Positions 36,313-43,843 of a stretch of DNA of 64,000 nucleotides are shown here, one piece after another. The number at the start of each line of letters is the position of its first letter. Position 1 is the first letter of the stretch. The position numbers and the translations under genes are program-made. The stretch is taken from contig JACJWX010000011.1 in NCBI GenBank assembly GCA_020636905.1, forward strand, positions 41,955 to 105,954, in the 5' to 3' direction. This stretch comes from Actinomycetota bacterium (lineage in GTDB: Bacteria; Actinomycetota; Thermoleophilia; Miltoncostaeales; Miltoncostaeaceae). The notes below the pieces were generated by a model, which was not told where the DNA came from, did not search any database, and saw nothing but the letters and a program-made list of their open reading frames with translations.

Positions 36313-37808
36313 GTCCGCGTCCGTCGCCGCCGCCACCGCGTCCGCCGGTGCTCCGTCCCGCAGGCGGGATGATGCCGGTGCTCGCGACCGCCATCCTCGT
36401 CTTCGTGCTGGTGTTCTGCTGGCTCGCGCTGCAGCGCCACGCCGCGTTCTGGACCGGTCGATTCGACCTGGGCAACATGGTGCAGGCCGTCTGGGCGACC
36501 GCACACGGGCACCCGCTCGAGGTGACCAGCACGTCCGGGGTCCAGTTCATCCGGCTCGGCGCCCACGTCGATCCGATCCTCGCGGTGTTCGCTCCGCTGT
36601 GGTGGGTGTGGCCCGCACCGCAGATGCTGCTCGTTGTCCAGGTCGTCGTGGTGGCGACCGGCGCCGTTCCCGCGGCGCTGCTGGGCCGTCGCTGGATCGG
36701 CGACGAGACGCTCGCCCTGGCCTGCGGCATCGTCTACCTGATGTACCCGGCCATCCAGTGGAGTCTGGTGACCGAGTTCCACCCCGTGACCCTCGCCACG
36801 CCGCTGCTGCTCTGGTGCATCTGGGCCGTCGACACCGACCGCACGTGGGTCCTGATGGTGCTCGCCCCGCTGGCCGCCCTGACCAAGGAACAGGTCGGTG
36901 TCGCGCTGGCGATGATCGGCGTCTGGGCGCTCGTCCGCCGCTCGCGCCGACGGGTCGGAGCGGCGCTGATCGGCGGTGGCCTCTCGTGGTCGCTGGTCTG
37001 CTTCCTGTTCATCATTCCCCACTTCTCACCGGTCGGTGAGAGCCCGTTCGTGGGGCGCTACGCGGAACTCGGGGAATCGCAGGGAGCGGTGCTCAAGACG
37101 GTGGTCACCCGCCCCTGGGAGGCGCTGGCCATCATGGTCGACGGCGGGCGCCCCGGGTATCTCGCCGCGATGCTCCTCCCGTTGCTGTTGTTGCCGCTCC
37201 TCGCGCCCATCGTGGCGCTCGGCGCACTGCCGGAGCTGGGGCTCAACCTGCTCGCCCAGTACTGGCCGCAGTACTCGGTTCAGTACCAGTACACGGCCGT
37301 GACCAGCGCATTCCTGATCGCGGGCACCATCGGCGGGATCGCCCGGCTCCGGCGTATGCGGCTTCCCGGGCCTGCCGCGTCGTTCGTCGCCAACCCCGTG
37401 CGCCTGTCGGCGATCATCGTCGGTGCGGTGGTCGCGGGCGGGTATGTCCAGGGACCCCTGCCGTTCTGGGGCGCGCTTCCAGGTGGCTCCACGATCCGCA
37501 CGCACGAGTACACGGTCACCAGGCACGCGCATGCCCAGGCCGGAGCGGTCGCCGTGGTCCCCGGCGACGTGGCGGTTTCCACCAGCAACCTGCTGGGCAG
37601 TCGCCTGTCGGCGCGCCGGCACGTCTACACCTGGCCCGTGATCCGCGATGCCGCATGGGTGGTGGTCGACACCAAGCGTCCGTTCATCGGCGATCGCATC
37701 TCGGAGGCGGAGCACCGCTGGCGTGTCGCCGCGCTCGAGCGCGACCGGCGCTTTCAGGTGCGCTACTCGGTGGACGGGGTGCTCGTCTTCGAACGGGTAC
37801 GGCGATGA
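36309..37808 (+). CDS. DUF2079 polytopic membrane protein
   Basis: A 499-residue protein with about ten helices and an outside C-terminal domain. The N-terminal FWTGRFDLGNMVQAVWATAHG and GAHVDPILAVFAPLWWVWP, with the TEFHPVTLATPLLLW segment, match DUF2079, a GT-C-like family common in actinobacteria. The acidic/His positions on the first outside loop (FDLGN, HVDP, EFHP) are plausible catalytic residues. ATG 36309 overlaps the previous stop. It is probably a polyprenyl-phosphate-sugar dependent glycosyltransferase, by inference. Confidence 0.82.
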   Translation: MSPRPSPPPPRPPVLRPAGGMMPVLATAILVFVLVFCWLALQRHAAFWTGRFDLGNMVQAVWATAHGHPLEVTSTSGVQFIRLGAHVDPILAVFAPLWWVWPAPQMLLVVQVVVVATGAVPAALLGRRWIGDETLALACGIVYLMYPAIQWSLVTEFHPVTLATPLLLWCIWAVDTDRTWVLMVLAPLAALTKEQVGVALAMIGVWALVRRSRRRVGAALIGGGLSWSLVCFLFIIPHFSPVGESPFVGRYAELGESQGAVLKTVVTRPWEALAIMVDGGRPGYLAAMLLPLLLLPLLAPIVALGALPELGLNLLAQYWPQYSVQYQYTAVTSAFLIAGTIGGIARLRRMRLPGPAASFVANPVRLSAIIVGAVVAGGYVQGPLPFWGALPGGSTIRTHEYTVTRHAHAQAGAVAVVPGDVAVSTSNLLGSRLSARRHVYTWPVIRDAAWVVVDTKRPFIGDRISEAEHRWRVAALERDRRFQVRYSVDGVLVFERVRR

Positions 37809-38251
37809 AGCGGGGCCTGCGAATCGCCGCCGCGGCCGCCGGGCTGCTCCTCGTGGTGTTGCCGCTGATGCGCTGGTTCACGCTCGGGGCCGTCGACGTG
37901 TCCGGGGTGGAGGCGTCCGGGGCCGTGCTCGTGCTCCCCGTGGTGGGCATCCTCGTGACGCTGATCGCCGCGCGGCGCGGCCCGGCCATCGGCCGTGGGG
38001 GCGCCACGGCCGAGGCCGTCTGGATCGCGCTGCTCGGGCTCCTGGCGCTGGCCATCAGCGGCCTCGTCCTCTGGGCCGCCCCGGTCCGCCTCGAATCGCG
38101 GGTCGACGGCACGACGGTGCGTCTGCCCGCCGAACCGGTGCCCGCGCTGGCCGCAAGGGGCGCGGTGGCCGCGTCCGTCGTTCTGGTCGTGCTGGGCGTC
38201 GCCGGGTCGGGTGTGCGGTGGTCGCGGCTGCGAGGCGACCCCGATGGATGA
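37805..38251 (+). CDS. Small four-helix membrane protein of unknown function
   Basis: A 148-residue protein with four predicted helices (about 7-20, 38-55, 72-93, 123-141) and an outside loop containing LESRVDGTTVRLPAEPVPAL. The pattern resembles actinobacterial Trp-associated-membrane-protein-like small proteins, but I cannot assign a family. ATG 37805 overlaps the previous stop (ATGA), and the stop lies inside the start of the next gene, so it is an integral part of the operon. Confidence 0.7.
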   Translation: MKRGLRIAAAAAGLLLVVLPLMRWFTLGAVDVSGVEASGAVLVLPVVGILVTLIAARRGPAIGRGGATAEAVWIALLGLLALAISGLVLWAAPVRLESRVDGTTVRLPAEPVPALAARGAVAASVVLVVLGVAGSGVRWSRLRGDPDG

Positions 38252-39395
38252 CCTCCGGGGCGCGTGGTGGCGGGCACCGCTTCGGGCATGGATCGTGTCG
38301 CGAGCGCTGGTGCTCGTCGCCGCGCTCGCCGCCGTGGCGCTGTTCGGCGTCCCGTCCAGAGGTGTCGACTCGGCGGTTCCCGAGGCCCTCGCCTACCTCG
38401 GGCCATGGGACACGACCTGGTACCTGGACATCGCGAGGAACGGGTACGCCCTCGATGGGCCGTCGGTCGGGGTGGACTTCACGAACCTGGCCTTCTTCCC
38501 GCTGCTGCCGCTGGCGATGGCCGGGGCGATTCGGATCGGCCTGAACCCGTTCGTCGCCACGATCGTCCTGAACCATCTCGCCCTGCTCGGGGCGCTGCTC
38601 GCGCTTCAGCGGCTGACCGAGCCGCGCTGGGGACGCCGGATGGCCGACCTCGCGGTCTGGTCGACCGCGCTGGCGCCGCCCATGATCGTGGCCAGCATGG
38701 CCTACACCGAGGCGGTGGTGATCTGCGGGGCCGTCGTGGCCGCGCTCCTGGCCACTCGCGGTCGGTGGGTCTGGGCGGGCCTCCTGGCCGCGCCGCTGGC
38801 GGTGGCACGACCGACGGGGGCGCTCGTTGCCGTGCTCCTGGTGCTGCTCGCGCTGGCGTCGGAGGGGCGCGCCGCGCCGCGGCTCGCTCGCGCCATCGCC
38901 GCCGGTGTGCCGTCCCTGGCGGCCCTGGCCTCGTTCGGCGTCTGGATGCAGCGGCAGCGGGGGTCGTGGCACCTTCCCCTCGACGCGCAGGGCGCGTGGG
39001 ATCGCGGATCCCCCGTCGTCGGCCTCGTCACGCACCTGCCCGGCGAGCTGTGGGACATCGTCCGCGGAATCACCTTCATGACACGCGACGTCCAGATCAC
39101 GGCGTCGCTTCGGGACCTCGCGTTCCTCGCCGTGTACGTGTGGCTCGGGGTGCGGCTCGTCCGGATGGGCGCGTCGCGCCCATGGGTGGTCTACTCGGCG
39201 CTGGCGCTCGGTGTGCCGCTGATGAGCGGCAGCATCGAGTCGGCGGCCCGATTCGGTGTCCTCGCGTTCCCCCTCGCCTGGCCCGCGGGGCGCTGGCTGG
39301 CGGACGGTGACGACCGTCGCCGGCGCTGGGCCGCGGCGGCGGCCGCGGCGGTCACGGTCGTGATGGTGGCGCAGCTTCGCCTGCGCGCCCCGTGA
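38244..39395 (+). CDS. PIG-V-like mannosyltransferase (GT-C family)
   Basis: A 383-residue protein with about nine helices. The first outside loop carries WDTTWYLDIARNGYA, the W-D-x-x-W-Y-x-x-I-A signature of bacterial PIG-V relatives, followed by LAFFPLLPLAMAG. These enzymes use polyprenyl-phosphate mannose or a similar donor, which the GT2 enzyme of this operon could supply. ATG 38244 overlaps the preceding gene by 8 nt. Its last 44 bp overlap, tail to tail, the opposite-strand EEP hydrolase gene. Confidence 0.85.
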   Translation: MDDLRGAWWRAPLRAWIVSRALVLVAALAAVALFGVPSRGVDSAVPEALAYLGPWDTTWYLDIARNGYALDGPSVGVDFTNLAFFPLLPLAMAGAIRIGLNPFVATIVLNHLALLGALLALQRLTEPRWGRRMADLAVWSTALAPPMIVASMAYTEAVVICGAVVAALLATRGRWVWAGLLAAPLAVARPTGALVAVLLVLLALASEGRAAPRLARAIAAGVPSLAALASFGVWMQRQRGSWHLPLDAQGAWDRGSPVVGLVTHLPGELWDIVRGITFMTRDVQITASLRDLAFLAVYVWLGVRLVRMGASRPWVVYSALALGVPLMSGSIESAARFGVLAFPLAWPAGRWLADGDDRRRRWAAAAAAAVTVVMVAQLRLRAP

Positions 39396-40326
39396 CGGCG
39401 GGATCATGCCCGGGTGTCTCCAGCCTGCGACTGACCGGGTCGTGATCGGACAGGCGCAGCCACGCCGAGCGGCCGCCGAGCCGGACGCGGATGGTGCGGG
39501 CGCGCGTCGGCCAGCGATTCTCCGGCTCGCCGCGGAGGCCGCGAACCAGGATGCGATCGATGCCGATGGTCTCCCCGCAGGAGGTGTCGAGGCCCGCCTC
39601 GGCCAGGAGCCGCAGCCCCGGGTGCCCGGGCGCGGCGTTCAGGTCGCCGCCGAGCACCACCGGGTGGGGCTGGCGGGTGACCCACTCCGCGAGGCGTCGG
39701 AACTCGAACATCGCCTGCCACTCGGTTCGCGCGCCATGGAGATGGGCGCACACGAGCGTGATCGGATCGCCGCCGTCGAGCGACACGGTCACGGCGATGG
39801 CCCGACGGGGCTCGCCCATCCATCGCAGCACTTCCGCCGGTGAGAGCCGATGCCGCAGGGCCGCCCGCAGCGCGGCGGGGCGCGGGTTCAGGTGGATCAC
39901 CGTGGCGCTCCCCGGGATCGGTCGCATTCGCGGGCTGAGCAGGATGACGTTGGCGTTGCCCTCGTGCGTACGCCACAGGTCGGGGTTCGCGGCCCCCAGG
40001 CGGCCTCGCAGGGCCGTGAATCCGAGCCATGGCCCGGTTCGGACGCTGACGGCGGCGTGCATGCGGGCGTGGCGGGCGAGGGCGGGAATCGCGGTCGGCG
40101 GAACCTCCTGCAGCAGCACCGCGTCGGCATCCGCGAATCGCAGTACCGCGCCCATCTGATCCAGGTGCTTGCGATTGAGGTGGACGTAGCCGTCGGCGTG
40201 GCGCGGCCTGAACAGCACCGTGGAGGCCAGGTCGGCCGTCGGCCGCGAGCGTCCGTCACGCAGGTGGAAGACGTTCCAGGTCAGCACGTCGAACCCCGGT
40301 GCCGCGCGGTGGGTGTCGGTCGACAT
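39352..40326 (-). CDS. Endonuclease/exonuclease/phosphatase-family hydrolase
   Basis: A 324-residue metal-dependent hydrolase. The EEP residues are present in order: Asn in LTWNVFHLRDG, Glu in AVLLQEVPP, the pair in VLGGDLNAAPGHPG, and the catalytic Asp-His in LRLSDHDPV near the C-terminus. There is no signal peptide. The family cleaves phosphodiesters in nucleic acids, phospholipids or inositol phosphates; the substrate cannot be told. ATG 40326 (MSTDTHRAAPG) is favoured over an in-frame start 39 nt upstream. The gene end overlaps the convergent PIG-V-like gene by 44 bp. Confidence 0.82.
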   Translation of the reverse strand: MSTDTHRAAPGFDVLTWNVFHLRDGRSRPTADLASTVLFRPRHADGYVHLNRKHLDQMGAVLRFADADAVLLQEVPPTAIPALARHARMHAAVSVRTGPWLGFTALRGRLGAANPDLWRTHEGNANVILLSPRMRPIPGSATVIHLNPRPAALRAALRHRLSPAEVLRWMGEPRRAIAVTVSLDGGDPITLVCAHLHGARTEWQAMFEFRRLAEWVTRQPHPVVLGGDLNAAPGHPGLRLLAEAGLDTSCGETIGIDRILVRGLRGEPENRWPTRARTIRVRLGGRSAWLRLSDHDPVSRRLETPGHDPAVTGRAGEAAPPSRP

Positions 40327-40405
40327 CAGCGCATGATGGGGTGGGTGCCCGGGGGTGCGGACCACCCGCGCGTCCCCGCCGCCATTGTCGTGGGGCCGGA
40401 GCCGC

Positions 40406-41965
40406 TCAGCCGGCGGATTGCGCCGCCCGCGCGCCGACGCTGGCGGCGGCGTCGAGGATGCCGAAACCGGCCACGGTCGTCTGTCCGCTGTCGGCGCTGC
40501 ATGGAGGGAGCACCGCCGAGGGGGTGTCCGCGGGATCCGGGCAGGCGAACGGCGCGGCGGTGCGCTCCATTCGCACCGCGATCGCGCCCGGCGTCAGTGG
40601 ATCGCTGGCCGCCTTGGCGCCGAACCCGTAGCGGCTGATGATGAGGGCCGCGGTTCCCGCAACGTGCGCCGCCGCGATCGCACTTCCCTCGCGCCAGCGG
40701 TAGTACGTGCAGACCGATCCGATGCAGGTGCCCAGCACCGCGGGAGTGAGCGGGGTGCCGTTCGCGTCGAGTTCACCGCGGCCGGCGGCCAGCCCGGTCG
40801 GGTCGGCGCCCAGGACCATGTTCTCGGGCAGGTCGGCGTGGAGCGGATCGTCGGCGAAGGCCCGCTGGTTGCCGCCGGGTGCGGCGAGGCTCACCCACGG
40901 GAGCCCGGTGTTCGCGTAGGGCGCCGGAAGGCGATCCGGCCCGAGGGCGCTGACCGCCACGACGCCGCGGGCCTGGGCCGGGAGGACGGCGCAGCCGTCT
41001 GCGCCGAGGGGCCGCCCGTCGTCGCCGAGCCCGGACACGATGGTGACGCCGCGCCCGCGGGCGTCGTCCACCGCCCGCTGGACCGCCGTTTTCGCGGCGA
41101 GGCGCGCGGCAAGGGCGGCGGGCTGCGCCGAGCAGTCATCCCCGGGAATCGTGATCGACTGTCCGACGAGCACCACGTCCATGTCGCGGTTGGCCGCATG
41201 GGCGAGGGCGTCGAGGAACGGCGTGAGCAGCAGCTCGCCCCGATCCTGGGTGGCACGCAGACTCGCGACGCGCACGCCCGGGGCAACCCCCGCGATCCCG
41301 GCACCGTCCCGGGCCGCCGCCACGATGGAGGCGATGTGCGTCCCCGAGCCGCGATCGTCGGTGTCCGGTGCGTCGAGGCAGCTCCCGTCGGCTTCGTCCG
41401 CGCAGGCGCCGTCTCCCGCCTGATCGCGTGTGAACGAGCGGGACCCGGCGGCGTCGTAGACGCCGCGCAGATCGGGGTGCGTCGCGTCGATGCCCGCATC
41501 GATCACCCCGACGACGACCTCCGGGCGGATGTCCTGCCGGTCTGCGGCTTCCCCGGCGCGGACCTGCTGCAGGTTCCACTGGAGCGGTTCGAGCGGGTCC
41601 GGACCGGGGCTCCCGGTCTGGAGGGCGCGCGCGCCGCGCCGGGCGGTGCGAACGGATTGCTTCGGGGGACGCGCGGGGCTCGTGTCCGGAACGACATCGG
41701 TGACGCTCGGTATCCGCAGCAGGCGTGCTCTGGCCCTGGGTCGGCGCGTGCGGATGACCAGGATCCCGAGCCGCGGGATCCGGCGCACGATCCTGCCCGA
41801 GGTGCGCGCGACGGCACGAGTGGCCACGGTGGTGTCCGACGGGCGATGCACGACCAGGAGCTGGCGCTGCGGCGGGGCGGCATCGGCCTGGGCAGCGCCG
41901 ATCGCGCCGGTCATGGCGGCGGTCGTCAACGCACCGGCGAGCATTCTGCGCACGCCTCGTGTCAT
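40406..41965 (-). CDS. Secreted S8 (subtilisin-like) serine protease
   Basis: A 519-residue protein. A signal peptide (residues 1 to about 29, ending QADA) and an inhibitor-like propeptide region precede the catalytic domain. The triad is Asp156 (VVGVIDAGID), His210 (RGSGTHIASIV) and Ser428 (REGSAIAAAHVAG). Where subtilases have the oxyanion Asn in A-A-G-N-D, this protein has VSGLGDDG, so that residue seems to be Gly. Paired cysteines (for example GTCIGSVC) suggest disulfides. ATG 41965 is preceded by AGGTGAT. Likely a wall or secreted protease, perhaps with reduced activity. Confidence 0.87.
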   Translation of the reverse strand: MTRGVRRMLAGALTTAAMTGAIGAAQADAAPPQRQLLVVHRPSDTTVATRAVARTSGRIVRRIPRLGILVIRTRRPRARARLLRIPSVTDVVPDTSPARPPKQSVRTARRGARALQTGSPGPDPLEPLQWNLQQVRAGEAADRQDIRPEVVVGVIDAGIDATHPDLRGVYDAAGSRSFTRDQAGDGACADEADGSCLDAPDTDDRGSGTHIASIVAAARDGAGIAGVAPGVRVASLRATQDRGELLLTPFLDALAHAANRDMDVVLVGQSITIPGDDCSAQPAALAARLAAKTAVQRAVDDARGRGVTIVSGLGDDGRPLGADGCAVLPAQARGVVAVSALGPDRLPAPYANTGLPWVSLAAPGGNQRAFADDPLHADLPENMVLGADPTGLAAGRGELDANGTPLTPAVLGTCIGSVCTYYRWREGSAIAAAHVAGTAALIISRYGFGAKAASDPLTPGAIAVRMERTAAPFACPDPADTPSAVLPPCSADSGQTTVAGFGILDAAASVGARAAQSAG

Positions 41966-42130
41966 CGCATCACCTGCATTCGAGTGGGCACCTCGTCGAA
42001 CCGATCACGACGGTGACGAGCCCGCGCGCTCGGGTCAAGCCGGTTGGGAGGTTCTTGTAAGAACCGGTTCGCCTCGAAGCTGCCGGAACCTGCCCGAGGA
42101 GCACATTTCTGCAGGCCTCGGAGCGCGCTG

Positions 42131-43843
42131 CTACATCATCGCCAGCGGCCGGCGAGACGGCGTCAGCGGGGCGTCGGGCCGGGTGGTATGGCACGACGTG
42201 GAGTCGCCGATCACCGAGCGGACCACGCTGCCCAGGTTGGGCGCGAAGCGCAGCCGCAGGGTTCCCGGAGCGGTGACGCGGATGCGCGTGCCCCATGGGG
42301 CGATGGGGCTGACGCAGGCGTTCTCGCCTCCGCCCTCGAGTTGCCAGTACGGGGTGTACCGGACGCGCACGCGGTAGACGCCCGCCCGCGTGATCCGCAT
42401 GACCAGCGACTCCGAGGTGAGCCGCACGACTCGCGCGCTGGAGGCCGGGGTCACGATCGGGGTCGCGTCCGGGAGCTCGTACATTGTCCAATCGCCCACC
42501 GACGCGACCAGCGACAACCCCGAACGTCCGCTGCGGAGCAGTTCGGCCTCGCGCTGTCCGGTGTAGTCGAGCGGATCGTCGGGAAGCAGGACGTAGCGGA
42601 TCCCGGTGCGACGCATCCAGGCCTGGTAGCTCGCCGCCGTGAGGTTGCGGTAGAGCGGCCGGTTCCCCGGGAAATCGTCCTGGCGGAACCAGCCCCGGGC
42701 GAGCGGGACGCCGCGGCGGGCGAGGTAGTACGCCTCCCAGTTGTCGGCCGTGGCCACCACCTGGACACGGAACTGGGGGGTGCCGTAGCGGTCGAGGAAC
42801 CCGATCGCCGGAAGCCAGAATCGTTCCGATGCCGCCCGAGCCTGCTGGGCGGTCTGCCACCCGGCCACCGCGGGGAGCGCCTGCCAGAGCCCGGCGCCGA
42901 TGAGCAGGGCGATGATCGCCCCGCGCGGCTGGAAACCGCGGGCCGCCATGGGAATGAGCAGCAGCGGCACCCCCATCACGAGCAGCAGCCGCACGACGTT
43001 GCCGCCCATTGGGTTGCTGACCATGAGGGCCAGCGCGGCGATCAGGCCATAGCAGGTGAAGATCGCGAAGAGCACGCGATGGTCGGGGAGGCCCCGGCTG
43101 ATCCAGGCGCCCACCAGGCAGAACGCGGCGGCCGCGATCGCATCCCGTGGATCGAAGGGATAGGTGGCTCCGGAGGTGGAGAACGCCCGCATCAGCACAC
43201 CCTGCAGCGCCATGATCGTCACGAGCGCGATCGCGAAGCGCCGCATGCTGGGACGCCGGCGCCATTCGGGATGGGTGATGCCGATCGCGACGAGCACGAC
43301 CACCAGGAACACGAAGGCGAGCGGGTGGCTGAGCGTGGTGATCAGTGCCAGGATGCCGGCCAGTCCCGTCCGACCCGCCAGCACCGCCACCAGCGCGCCC
43401 ATCGCGAGCGCGAAGCCCAGCAGGAACGGGAATGTTCCCGCAAGGACGCTGAGGCTGAGTCCAATGCTGGCGGCGATGACCGGGAACGTCTCGTGGCCAG
43501 GCCAGCGACTGCGCATCACGTGCGCGAACCCGGCCGCCGCGGCGCCGGCCGAGCCGGCGATCACCGTCACCGTGCCGAGCAGCGCCGACAGCGGGTAGTA
43601 GGTGAGGCTGTAGTTGACCTGGCTGTACCGTCCGCCGTACCAGAGGTTGTCCCAGAGCTGCCACCCGTGTTCCCGCCAGACGCCGGTCTGGTAGAGGTGG
43701 GCGGCGGCGTCGCCTCCGGGCGGGCCGAACAGGTACACCATCGCCGCGAGCGCCGCCGCGAACAGGCCCGCACCGCGCGGCGTCGTCGTCAGCTGGAGCA
43801 GCCGCGCCGCGCCACCGCGGGTGATCCGTGGGCGCGGGCTCAC
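42131..43843 (-). CDS. Polytopic membrane protein, GT-C-like
   Basis: A 570-residue protein with 11-12 helices and a C-terminal outside beta-rich domain (about 420-570). The first outside loop WREHGWQLWDNLWYGGRYSQ is of the kind seen in PTPS-related and YfhO-like membrane glycosyltransferases, but I cannot fix the family. The region HLYQTGVW and TLSHPLAFVFLVVVL adds to that resemblance. GTG 43843 overlaps the stop of the PBP gene (GTGA), so it may work with wall assembly. Confidence 0.65.
   Translation of the reverse strand: MSPRPRITRGGAARLLQLTTTPRGAGLFAAALAAMVYLFGPPGGDAAAHLYQTGVWREHGWQLWDNLWYGGRYSQVNYSLTYYPLSALLGTVTVIAGSAGAAAAGFAHVMRSRWPGHETFPVIAASIGLSLSVLAGTFPFLLGFALAMGALVAVLAGRTGLAGILALITTLSHPLAFVFLVVVLVAIGITHPEWRRRPSMRRFAIALVTIMALQGVLMRAFSTSGATYPFDPRDAIAAAAFCLVGAWISRGLPDHRVLFAIFTCYGLIAALALMVSNPMGGNVVRLLLVMGVPLLLIPMAARGFQPRGAIIALLIGAGLWQALPAVAGWQTAQQARAASERFWLPAIGFLDRYGTPQFRVQVVATADNWEAYYLARRGVPLARGWFRQDDFPGNRPLYRNLTAASYQAWMRRTGIRYVLLPDDPLDYTGQREAELLRSGRSGLSLVASVGDWTMYELPDATPIVTPASSARVVRLTSESLVMRITRAGVYRVRVRYTPYWQLEGGGENACVSPIAPWGTRIRVTAPGTLRLRFAPNLGSVVRSVIGDSTSCHTTRPDAPLTPSRRPLAMM

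Noticed and set aside
42050..42065. Near-palindrome GGTTCTTGTAAGAACC upstream of the subtilase gene
   Set aside because: It could be an operator or hairpin, but the centre is imperfect, no U-run follows and no regulator gene is adjacent, so I do not list it as a feature.
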